From Phorcus lineatus (lineage: Eukaryota > Mollusca > Gastropoda > Trochida > Trochidae): DNA of 64,000 nt. Shown here one piece after another: positions 36,005-46,463 of the stretch (positions are counted from its first letter, which is position 1; the number at the start of each line of letters is the position of its first letter). The position numbers were made by a program, and so were the translations under genes. The stretch lies in NCBI GenBank assembly GCA_921293015.1, contig OV121090.1, positions 20,226,304-20,290,303 of the forward strand, read 5' to 3'. Under the pieces are notes generated by a model. The model searched no databases and was not told where the DNA came from. It was given only the letters and a program-made list of their open reading frames with translations.

Positions 36005-38246
36005 GATTAACAATATTAATTATTCTCAGAAATTCCATGTTTTCTCTTCACTTCATCATACAATCATACTTGGCATGGATTTTCTGGAAACTAACCAAGC
36101 TAATATTGATCTTGTTTCCAAGACACTAACCCTTCATGGAGGTTTACACTCTGTATCTTTTGTTGAGACTAATGTTGGTCTCGCTCGACCACGCAAGACG
36201 GTCATCATTCCAGCTCACTCTGAAGCAGATGTCCCAGTCAAGCTTTCTAGATGTTCAACACACGAGATTGTTATACTTGAGCCCTTTCCTGGCCTCGACG
36301 TGCTAAATCTACAAGGCGCCAAGTGTCTCATACAGAACACAAAAGGTAAAGCTTGCATGAGATTTCTCAACCCTACCGATTCTCCTGTCACACTCAGCTG
36401 TAGACAAATCGTTGCTTCTGCTTCTAAAGTTGATCTGGACTCTATCATATCTCTCACTTCTAAACCTTCCGTACCTTCAACTCAGATCAATTCTGTTACT
36501 GCACATACCACTGGTTCGTCGGACACTCTATCATTCAATCTTAGTGATTCTGATCTCACTGAAGATCAAAAACTTCAACTAGAGTGCTTCCTTCGTTCTC
36601 AACATTCAGTATTTGCACAAGATTGGTCAGAGTTAGGCAAGACACACTTTCATGAACATCGTATAGAAACTGAAGATGTTCCTCCTATCAGACGAACTTT
36701 CTATCGTCAATCTCCACAGGTTAAGCAAGAATGTGCTACGCAAGTTCAGAAAATGTTAGATGCAGGGATTATTGAACCAAGTTCATCAGAATGGCAATCT
36801 CCAGTTGTAATGGTAAAGAAATCTGATGGTACTTATCGTTTTGCTGTAGATTACAGAAGGCTCAATGCTGTAACAAAGCCTTTATTTTTCCCTCTTCCTC
36901 GTTTTGATGATGTCATTGATGCCATTGGCGAAAAACATAGCAAAATTTTTTCTGTTTTAGATTGTGCTAGTGGATTTTGGCAGATACCACTTCATCCTGA
37001 AACTAAGCATAAATCTGCGTTCATCACGCAGCAAGGCATCTTTGAATTCAATCGTCTTCCTTTTGGACTTAAAAATGCACCAGCAGCATTTCAGCAAACA
37101 ATTTCAAGAGCTCTCCAAGAAATGAATTGGAAGTTCATTTTGGTCTATGTAGATGACATCATAGTTTATTCCAAAAATTTCACTGAACATCTTCATCATC
37201 TCAAATGTGTCTTTGCAAAACTTAAAGAAGCAGGTCTAACCTTGAAGCCAAGTAAGTGTAGATTTGCAGCAAAGAAAGTAACCTATCTTGGGCATATTTT
37301 TAGCAAAGACGGCATTGAAGTTGATCAATCAAAAATTGACACTGTAAACCAAATTCCATCACCTAGAAATGTTCGTGACACACGTCACTTTTTAGGCCTA
37401 GCTTGCTACTACCGGAAATTTGTTCCAAATTTTTCCAAAATTGCTTCTCCTCTATACAATCTTCTTCAAAAGGACACTCCTTTTATTTGGTCTCCATCAT
37501 GTCAATCATCTTTCGTTAAGCTTAAAGAAGCATTAACTTCAGCTCCTATCCTTGCTTATCCTGATCCTGAAAAACCTTACATCTTGACCACAGATGCTTC
37601 CTCATCAGCAATTGGTTATATCCTTGGTCAAAAGGATTCTTCAGGTAAAGAACATGTCATCTCTTATGGAGGTCGTGCACTTCATGCATCAGAAAAGAAA
37701 TGGGGAATCACTCAGCTAGAATGCTTAGCAGTTCTTGAAGGAATCCGCACCTACCGTGTTTATCTTGCCAACAGGAAGTTCAAAGTCTACACTGATCACA
37801 GCGCACTCAAATGGCTAAAGAACGTCAAGGCTGAGACAGGTCGTCTTGCCAGATGGTCTTTGATGCTTCAAGAGTATGACTTTGATATTGAACATCGACC
37901 TGGCAAATCAAACACAAATGCTGATGCACTATCTAGAATAGCTTACCCATCTCTAACTTCTGCTCCAGATACAGATAACTTCCCATCGATTCATCTCAAA
38001 ATGATGATTTCAATCAACAATCAGGCTTACCTTCTGCTAAGCCAAAGAGCAACTCTTCTGCTCGCACTTCTTCTACGAGCTCAACCAACGCTCACTCTTC
38101 AACCAGCACAACTGCTGCACAACCTTCAACGAGCGTACAAACGACTCCACCTGCACAAACTGCACAACCAGCACCAAGCACATCATCGTCTTCTGCACAA
38201 CAGGCACCTACTGCACCAGCACCATCTCAAGAAGCCTATCCTGTAG
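35946..38246 (+). pseudogene. pol: Pol remnant: partial protease, reverse transcriptase, RNase H
   Basis: The frame opens after a TAA at 35943-35945, one frame off gag. It begins with the C-terminal half of a retropepsin, ending in the conserved ILGMDFL; the DTG/DSG active-site part is missing. Numbering from the ATG at 36075, the reverse transcriptase covers about residues 235-425 with FAVDYRRLNAVTKP, VLDCASGFWQIPL (Asp 296) and YVDD (358-361). RNase H covers about 500-620 (TTDAS with Asp 507, LECLAVLEG, YTDHSALKWL) and ends at ADALSRIAYPS. After about 37980 the frame is shifted into low-complexity sequence and stops at 38246. The HHCC and DDE parts of integrase are absent. RT and RNase H themselves look intact. 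Confidence 0.9.
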
Positions 38247-38434
38247 AAAAGGTACTTAGGTCCAAAATCATAAATGGAGTAAGGCATTATCTTCTAAAAT
38301 GGCTTCACTTCCCTACAGCAACTTGGGAACCAGAACAAAATGTAGGTCAAGGTCTCAAGGCCGATTTCCATATCAGCAAAACAAATTCCGGCAAACGGCG
38401 CAAACGCCAACAGAAACCTAAATATTTCTTTTGA
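37979..38434 (+). pseudogene. C-terminal integrase tail with chromodomain, detached
   Basis: This frame (shifted relative to pol) opens after a stop at 37976-37978 and ends at TGA 38432-38434. It first gives about 85 residues rich in Ser, Thr, Gln, Pro and Ala. Then a chromodomain follows: YPVEKVLRSKIINGVRHYLL, then KWLHFPTATWEPEQNV, with the aromatic residues (Y, W, W) that form the methyl-lysine cage. The end is basic (SGKRRKRQQKPKYFF). Chromodomains at the end of integrase direct chromovirus insertion to modified chromatin. Here the catalytic core that it should follow has been lost, so it has no enzyme to guide. Confidence 0.75.
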
Positions 38435-38885
38435 AATTCCAATCCTTTATTTGTAGTTAAAACTTGAGAAGCAACTGTCATTGGAGTTACTGAAAGACAT
38501 ACAGGTTCACCTGTGTCTAAAAGTGCTCGGGGATGCTGATCACATCTTCATATAATCCGGTCTTTGACTAACATACTGATGATTGTTCTCTTCTCAGATT
38601 CTCAGATTCAATACTAACTCATTAACGAAAATCCTAGCTAAATCTACCCACAACTTTATTAGAAAATATGAGCCTCAGTCCATATTTTAACAAACCTACG
38701 AAAGTTCAACCTTTTGCTGCATTTATCTCATGTACCTCATCTTGTTTTTATTGAGCATTTTCAACAATGTGACCTATGTTAACATCTCCTGGATTCTAAC
38801 CCAGATGATTGTAAACCATATTATTATTATTATTATTGTTATTATGTACATGTTTTTGTATTTTGGCTTTCGTGGTCGAAAGTTC

Positions 38886-38901
38886 CCAAGCGGAGGGGTA
38901 T
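38886..38901 (+). other. Polypurine tract of the LTR element
   Basis: CCAAGCGGAGGGGTAT lies directly before the 3' LTR. The purine-rich AAGCGGAGGGG core is the usual primer site for plus-strand DNA synthesis. No convincing tRNA primer-binding site could be assigned; TGGCTGGAGAACG begins 3 bases after the 5' LTR and is the only candidate. Confidence 0.65.
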
Positions 38902-40030
38902 TGTCATAGACCAAAATAAGCCACAATATTGTACTAAACTTTAACCAATTATAACACATGATGCAACGTGTAATACCTCACTGTTCGGCCATTACCTCAG
39001 GCAATGTGCACTCCAAGCCACGGAGTTTAATCATCATTATTGTATAAGATTTTGTAAACCTAGCAATGTATGCGCCAATTAATCCTACCAACTGCCACCG
39101 TATTACGTATTTCTACAGCATTAATTACATGGACACAGATCTGATTAACATAGTCGGGTGTATATAAGCAGCCAATGTTACAAGCTCAGTACTTCAACAC
39201 TGTACTTTCAAATATATACATCTCGACTCTCATCTGTGTCCAGGTAAGCATTGTTACTTTACTTTTATATTGTACCTACACTAGCAATTGAAAATACTGT
39301 TTGTTAGTTGAATTGTTTATTACTATACCTCACTTGACTTGTAATGTTATTTTCTATTTATCACCATTCTTGTTTCATGTTTATCACTTAGTTATAACTA
39401 TGTACAAAACTTGCGTTAGCTGATTATATTTTGTGAGCATTCGATTTATATCAAACACCATGAGTGAATCATATACAAATGTCTGTTTACATTAAGATCA
39501 ACCTTCGAGTTATAGCATTAGTTATTTAGATTCATCATATAATATAGAAATGAGACGTCCGTCAGCATTCGGCCCAGTCTGTATATGATCTATACAAACA
39601 TTATTTACCGTATTCTTAGTAAATGCGCACTACCGTATTTACTGTATAAATCTATTTAGTAAATTGTAATAAGTCAATAGTTTCAAATCATTAATGTATA
39701 TCTCAATATAATTTGATGTTATGATAACTATGTATTATCTGAACATGCCATATATCTAATTGTAATGTATCAATTGAAATTGTAATTATTTGTATTGTAT
39801 AACTTTTTGACTTCAACACTGTACTTTCAAATATATACATCTCGACTCTCATCTGTGTCCAGGTTCTTATTGGGAATATCTCCAGAAGGCTAAGTGTGCT
39901 CGACCGTGTGACCGCTAGTTCCCCCCAATGCATCACATATAACTCCCCTCACATCACCACATCACTTCAACGTGATGAAAACGTCGATTCTTTGTCGAAA
40001 CTAAAAAGAAGACAAAAAACCATCGATGAA
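38902..40030 (+). repeat. 3' LTR
   Basis: Same length as the 5' LTR and identical by eye except for two substitutions near the 3' end (GTCGAAACT instead of GTCGACACT; ACCATCG instead of ACTATCG). Followed directly by the target duplication ATAGT. Confidence 0.95.
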
Positions 40031-40035
40031 ATAGT

Positions 40036-42408
40036 GACAAAGAGTATGATTCCTATAATATGATATGACTTTGATGGGTTCCAAAAGACCATATGTGCCA
40101 AATGAGTTTAGATCAACTCGAAAACAACATCCAAAATATTTAACAGTATATGGTTATCATTAAACATCAAAAAGCGAAATTATATATGTGCCTACGCCGT
40201 AATGTCACATGTTTACATAAAAATATTAATGACAACCCTTCGTCCGGTTTGGGGTCAAAAATGGCGACATAAATATTGATTTCATATTCCATAATGCTGA
40301 ACCGATTAAATTGATAATTATTAACAGCTGTCAATTCTTCTCGATTCAATTATTCGTTTGATACGGTTTGCCATATGAGACTCTAGACTAGTCTCTAGTT
40401 GATGTGACATGCCAAGTCATGTATCATTACTTAAACTGTGCAAATTATTAAATCAGAAACATGGCATAAGAATTTCAGAATTATAAATATAATTTGAAAG
40501 ATTTGTCGTCACCGTGGCAATCGTAACAAAGTATTTCTAAAATGTTTGTACCGAATCTATGTTTTTTTAGAAAAATCTTTTTTAGCATAATCTTAAATTA
40601 CCAAAGCAATTTATCAACAACAAATTATTTATTATATCAACTTTTTTAACTTGCAGTAACCGAAAACGAATCACACGTGAGGTCACCGTTATTCGAGTAC
40701 TTTCCTTCATCTCTCTGTTTATATAATATGAAAGGAAATCAAGTCTTTAGCGTTTAAGAAGAGATGGATACTGATAACTGCTGGAAGAAACTGTGCCCCA
40801 CGTCGCATATCATAAATGAAGAAGTTATCATCCATTACCTAGTATTTCTCTCTATTTACACTGTTCCATTTTGTAAAAATGCTACTTCATGCAGAAAATT
40901 AAAGTGGGTTTTATGGACGCAATCGGGAGAGAACATCGGTCTTTGAGTAAAATAAATGTCGATAACGAAGAATTATGTATTAATGTTATATTTTGGATCC
41001 CGATATCTGCAATAGTACTTTGTCGTGTCTGCATTATAAATTATGTAAACACGATCGTGTACCTGATACATTTCATTATTTCTGTAAACCATGATAAATA
41101 ATGTCATTTATTTAAATGTGCGTTTCCTTCGTGATATGAAAAACATCATTAAACTGGATAAACTGCCGAAATTTCTTAATTTTCTTAATTTGCATAACGG
41201 CTATGATTCCGTGTTTCACTTTTCTCTCATTAATGATTGATTTTTTCGTATAGTTCTATTAATGATAATAAATATCTTACACAATACGTTAAAAGTATTT
41301 TAGAAATTTAAAGTATGTTTTTACAGTTTCATTACGTACTTTCACCAACATAATGTACATTAAACCTTAAAATAACAACGCTTTTGTATATTTATATCCA
41401 CAATCCCATTCCATGTTCTACTGAATATAGTTATCTTTAGAGTAAGATTTCAATCTCGTGATAATAACTCTTCTTTTGTTCCTCAGCTTTCATAATGATT
41501 GTCTAAACTTAGTGATCATGATTCCTGAGTCTTCTGTTGCCTTCAATGTTTGGTATGTAAATAAAGTGCACGTTTCAATTATGAAACTGGCTGCAAGTTT
41601 CAGCACGCATAAGACTAATTTGTAACAAAGACTGCACATTTAACAATTTTTTTTCTATGAGTATCGTGTGTAATATTGATATGATCAGCCATTAAGCAAT
41701 ATATGAACAAGTCGAGTTGATAACACTCATATGCCAAGTTATTTTTGCTATAGCGATTCTATTATATAAGTAGAATCACGGATACATGACTTTTTTTTAA
41801 ACCTTTGATTTCACTGTAGATGTCAGTAATCTATGCTATAAGGTTTTTGAGAGGTTTAACTGTTGCCTGACATGTTATAGAAAACGTTATTCACGAACTT
41901 CGCCAATCTCAGAAGTCCTTGCTTAAACTCGTCCCTGGTGGCGTTGAAAATAAACGTAGTACTCGTGACAAACATATTACGAGTTTGAAATATTACGTAC
42001 AATAATCCTCATGAAACTCGGAAATCGTAAATAACATGGCACTTGACTATTTTTCTGTTCCTCCATTCCATTCCATTGTCAACTACAGCTGTCAACAAGT
42101 CAACAAGTAGCTATTGTCTTACAGATCAGTGTGAAAACAACAAATTATACATTCCTTGAAATAACACGTTGTCACAAAAGCCTGACAGTATTGAAACAAA
42201 TATGACTCTTTGCAAACTTGAATTGGTATTTTAAGGAACCGTTTTCTTTTCAAAACCCAAATCTCTCAATAAAATGGTTTCTTAGTAACCAAAACCAGTC
42301 AGTCAGCAACTCATATTTCGGCACGCTACTTATTTATCTCAATATCTTGATTTTGAATGTTGAGGATCCTTTTTAGTCAAACTTAAACCTTTCATCACCC
42401 CTTTTTGA
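40036..42408. other. AT-rich stretch without recognisable genes
   Basis: Two overlapping plus-strand frames of 60 and 70 codons (40764-41101) have no domain character. Nothing else seen. Confidence 0.5.
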
Positions 42409-42660
42409 TCAGGAGTGTATGTTTGTAAATACCCAAGACCATTTAGTCACTGCAGCACGTAATGGATTAAGCTGTATCAGAGATTGCAGATTACATAAAG
42501 ACTCTCCTTTCTCTCCTTGCTCTTGGAGCATTAGACGACCAATTTCTCTGTCGATCATGTTACATATGGATGTGATCAAACAACGAAATCTCTGCAGCCA
42601 AACCAAAGTCCGGTTAATCAAATCAATGATATTTTTATACGTTCATTCAATTCTCTAAAT
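42409..42660 (-). repeat. Copy A of a diverged exon-like repeat family
   Basis: On the minus strand an acceptor-like GGTTTGGCTGCAG precedes RFRCLITSICNMIDREIGRL and a further 45 open codons. Intron-side bases (GATTTGATTAACCGGACTTTGG) and exon-side bases (ATCACATCCATATGTAA, TGTAATCTGCAATCTC) recur in copies at 46.2, 49.7 and 53.4 kb. No known domain recognised. This copy is still open for 70 codons. Confidence 0.5.
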
Positions 42661-43880
42661 TGATTCCATTTTATAAATTTATAAATGTTGTATGCGAAAA
42701 TCATCTTTTCTATGAAAAGCAATAAGCTGTGTTATTGATCTGTTCGTTTGGATGTTCATGAAATAAGGTAAGAAATAAGAAGTGTTTGGCTGTCAAAATA
42801 ACAGTGATAAGAGAAATGGATATTTCAAATCCAAGCTATCAATTTATCGACTTGAGCTGAATTAATCAAGTTTTGTAGGTTTAATTGGCAGCTTAAGTAC
42901 AAAATATTTCATTCTTTTCTGATACATCCAATGGCGAGACCACATCAATTACGGCGCTATTTGCGTGATGTCTATTACAGCCTTACATAAGTTGTTTATT
43001 TTTCAATTCAAAAATATAAAATCAAGTTTAGATTAAATTGTCATCAAATTAATTGAATACCAAAAGGTGGACATGGGTCATTTGATTCAATCGCTAATTA
43101 ATGAAGCAAATGTGTTATTATCTTATCAACATCTTTCAATCTATCTCAACCTCGGATAGAAACAGCATTTTGACCCGTTTTCAAGACTGTCACACTTCCA
43201 ATGCCTTCTGTTAATCATCACTGATAAAAAAAAAGACCATTGTCATCTCGCGTGATGCTCATCATCGCTCTCCTTGTGAACAGATCTTCCGTTAGGGCTT
43301 TGTTTGTATAGGATCAATAAGTCGGTCAAAGTAAAAAAAGAAACAATAAGTTTTTTTGAGACAATAGGACTATCAGTAGAAGAATGCCGTTTCTACTTTC
43401 GAATGATACTTCAAAAACAGAAAAATAATCTGTTTTCAATGATTTTGAATCTATGATTGCATTTTTTTACCGAATATATACTGTTACCTTATTTTATCCC
43501 TTTCGGCATGAAAAAAGTGAATTTCTCTAAATCTTCTCAACATTTTCAAATGTGCTGTTGTTGAAGAACAAACCAACTCAAGGAAGTTAATTTGTTACTC
43601 TTTATTTTCCGTTTGTTTCTGAAATAGCACTTTTATGTCTCTTTGTAACAATGAATAATTCTTTTTTGGAAAATATTTTATTGTTCTCTCTTTGAGAATG
43701 TCCCAGCTAGATTATTTAAAAAATGACTTTATAGCGCGCTCGTACGAATAACAAGTTTACAATTAAGTTTGTAATGACAATTGTAAAATTGTTTAATATG
43801 ACATTGATTGAACAAGATGAGATAAAGGAGTTAACACCTTTAGAACCATACATGTACATTGTATGAAGGATGTTAAAGTT
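42661..43880. other. Gene-free AT-rich stretch
   Basis: Nothing recognised on either strand. Confidence 0.5.
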
Positions 43881-44196
43881 GACAAACGTAAAAACTACTC
43901 TTGCGAGAAAGATCAGTTCTAGTGTATCAAAATGATGCAGATCCACACACGTAGAAACTACCCTCGCGAGAAAGATCAGTTCTAGTGTATCAAAATGATA
44001 AAGATGCACAAACGTAGAAACTACCCTTGCGAGAAAGATCAGTTCTAGTGTATCAAAATGATAAAGATGCACAAACGTAAAAACTACCCTTACGAGAAAG
44101 ATCAGTTCTAGTGTATCAAAATGATGCATACCTACAAACGTAGAAACTACCCTTGCGAGAAAGATCAGCTCTAGTGTAAAGAAATGATGCAGAGAT
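43881..44196. repeat. Tandem repeat, five units of 63 bp
   Basis: ACGTARAAACTAC recurs every 63 bp (CG at 43887, 43950, 44013, 44076, 44139), each time followed by GCGAGAAAGATCAGTTCTAG and TGTATCAAAATGAT. The period equals 21 codons, so the minus strand shows a 137-codon frame with a repeated FDTLELIFLARVV peptide. Without splice, promoter or family support I treat that as a by-product of the period. Confidence 0.93.
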
Positions 44197-44702
44197 GCAG
44201 TACAGTAGAGTTGCAGACAAAGTCATTTACAACACACATGAATGTGAATGAGTCACTCACTTTATTGATGACAGCAGGTGTGTGTTACAGCTTTGATTGC
44301 TAACTTCACCCATTTCATCCCTTCCATTATGAATAGACATCTGGAAATCTGATCCAGCCAGTTGCAAAATTTCATCAGTTAAAATATATGGATGTAATGT
44401 TTCTGATAATGTTAGAACTCTTTTGTGTATTCCAGGAAAGGTCGATAGACTCACATACTACAAAAGGCAATTAAGTTTCTTTACAATTCAAACCATTACG
44501 TCGATAAGAAGGGACTCGTTGTTTAAGAGCATGTTTACATTGCAATTTTAAAGGGTTTAAGGGTTATATTGTTTCATGTAGAATTAGCTATAAATAAATT
44601 TGAGTGAAGGTGTATATATGTTAAATGACCTAAATGCAAGTAGAGCTTTATTAACTTCGAATGTAGTCGCCTACAACCTCATTATTCAGTTCAAAATATA
44701 TA

Positions 44703-44869
44703 TACGCAGGACCACCCATGGTTCGCTAATTCCAGCCAATGCTAGCACGTTTCTCAACAATGTACAGTCACAATAGTGTTGCGGTCTTTCTCCCTGCACT
44801 AACACTAGTAGCGTGCGTGAAATTTCTTTTGAAAGCGGCGTAAACCCCAAATCACCTCACCTCACCTCA
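44703..44869 (+). mobile_element. 5'-truncated copy of the SINE at 21.8 kb
   Basis: From ACCACCCATGGTTCGCTA to GAAAGCGGCGTAAACCCC and the CTCACCTCACC tail this matches the 3' half of the SINE at 21813-22130, with scattered substitutions. The tRNA-like head is missing, so it could not be transcribed from its own promoter. No clean target duplication seen, which fits an older copy. Confidence 0.85.
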
Positions 44870-46139
44870 ATATATAGAAGATGTTTCCTCGAGATGCCAA
44901 TAAGCTGAAATCTACGCATCGTTCTTGAAAACTTGCGTATACATGTAAATTAGTGGGGGTTTTTTTGTTTTTGAATTTTTACAAATGTAAGTAAGACGTA
45001 TTTGTAGTTGAAACATGGTTTGACTGAATACTAGTACCTTACAACAAAATTGAAGGGTTGTCTAACAAGATTATTGTAGCCATGGAAACCGATGGTTTAC
45101 AATCGCAAACATCCCCTTATAGGACACATTATTAAGATCGATGACCTGACCAGGAAAACATTTGTTAGGACTGGATGGTTTATTGTAATTTCATTTCTGC
45201 AACTTACTTGGTGTCACCTTAAATCAATATGCTCTGAATGTCACATTGTTTTGATGGAATACTAAACGAATGCGATAAAAATCAGTTATGATGGTGAACG
45301 CCTAATTGTCAACATGACACAGAGTAACAGCGACAGTATTCGGCAATCTTAAATGTATATCAACTTTCATAACAAACCATTACAACCCGATAAAATTATT
45401 ATAGTATTTATGCTGCTAGGAGAACAAACTTGATAATAAAATAACAAAAATATAAAAGTTAAATAGCTGTGGGCTGATGAAAAATCGCTTAATCACTTAC
45501 AAATTAGATGACTTGCAGTTTGAAATTAGAACAACTAATATTAAAGTAAATATAAAACTTGTAAAAAGGTCTTTTTTCTTCATAAAAGGAGATTTTCAGA
45601 AGTTACTAAACTACTTTCAACCAACCATCTACATTCTGAAAACAGAAAGAGACCTTAAATTCTGCTCCTAGTTTTCTTTGATGACACTTTATCTTAAAAC
45701 TGGTTTAGGCAAAATCACTAATAATACAAACTGAATTAGATCAGAACATAACAATATTCCATGATATTATAGTGAAGAACTTGTGCGTACTGAAAATATT
45801 CCAGAATCGTGTATATTTTTTGTACAATTTTAATGGTTAATTGTGACCTTAAAAAGATAATATAGCCACCTTTTTTCTCATGTCAATTCTTTACTAACGT
45901 TAGCGGATGAGAATAACAGGTGTGATATTGATTCTTTTTGTGGCGCAGTGAGTAGTTCATAGATTTGTTAAAGAGTTAAAAAGGAACATTATTTGTAGTT
46001 TGAATAGTTACAAAAATAAATATAATTATATTTTTCCATTTGATTAACTGCAATTTCAATTTATCAAAGCCTTATAAACATGGTATGAAGATGGCATAAA
46101 CATGAATGAGTTGACAACGTTGACTGAAAATAACCAAAT
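44870..46139. other. Gene-free stretch with an X-box match
   Basis: GTAGCCATGGAAAC at 45076-45089 matches the RFX X-box consensus in full. Otherwise nothing recognised. Confidence 0.45.
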
Positions 46140-46330
46140 CCTTGCAATCAATAAAACATGTGGAAGCACTCGAGTTGTAGAGAGATTGCAGATTACATTA
46201 CGAAGAGTATCAAACAAGCAAGCTGTGTCCATCATTTGAATGTGAACAAAACAACACAAATCATCCTGACAAGTCTAATTAAACCAATATATTTTTATAT
46301 GGCACTTCAATTCTTCAAAAGTGATTCAAT
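46140..46330 (-). repeat. Copy B of the diverged exon-like repeat family
   Basis: An acceptor-like GACTTGTCAG precedes DDLCCFVHIQMM on the minus strand. The segment shares ATTGGTTTAATTAGACTTGTCAGGAT upstream and GTAATGTAATCTGCAATCTC downstream with the other copies. Its reading frame relative to copy A is shifted by indels, which suggests that the family is not under uniform protein selection. Confidence 0.45.
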
Positions 46331-46463
46331 TATTGTAAAAAAAAATTGCATGTGCATTATTTATTCATGTCTTCGTTTCAACATTAAAACATTCATGTTA
46401 CGGTTTATGAGGTTTGTATGTTTTATGTTAAACGTTAGATTAGTACTTCCTTTACTAAAATGA

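Larger units (their letters stand above)
33826..40030 (+). mobile_element. Ty3/gypsy-type LTR retrotransposon, recent but defective
   Basis: A 6.2-kb element with two LTRs of 1129 bp (33826-34954 and 38902-40030), a gag-like frame, a pol-like frame and a purine-rich tract before the 3' LTR. A 5-bp target duplication ATAGT flanks it (33821-33825 and 40031-40035); a one-base shift giving a 4-bp duplication is equally possible. The LTRs differ at only two sites that I found, both near their 3' ends, so the insertion is young. RT and RNase H type, gene order and a C-terminal chromodomain place it in Ty3/gypsy (Metaviridae). It lacks the zinc knuckle, the protease active site and the integrase core, so it cannot be autonomous and must have been mobilised by a relative. 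Confidence 0.96.

Noticed and set aside
43716-44129. 137-codon minus-strand frame
   Set aside because: Covers the 63-bp tandem repeat; kept only as an observation, not called as a gene.
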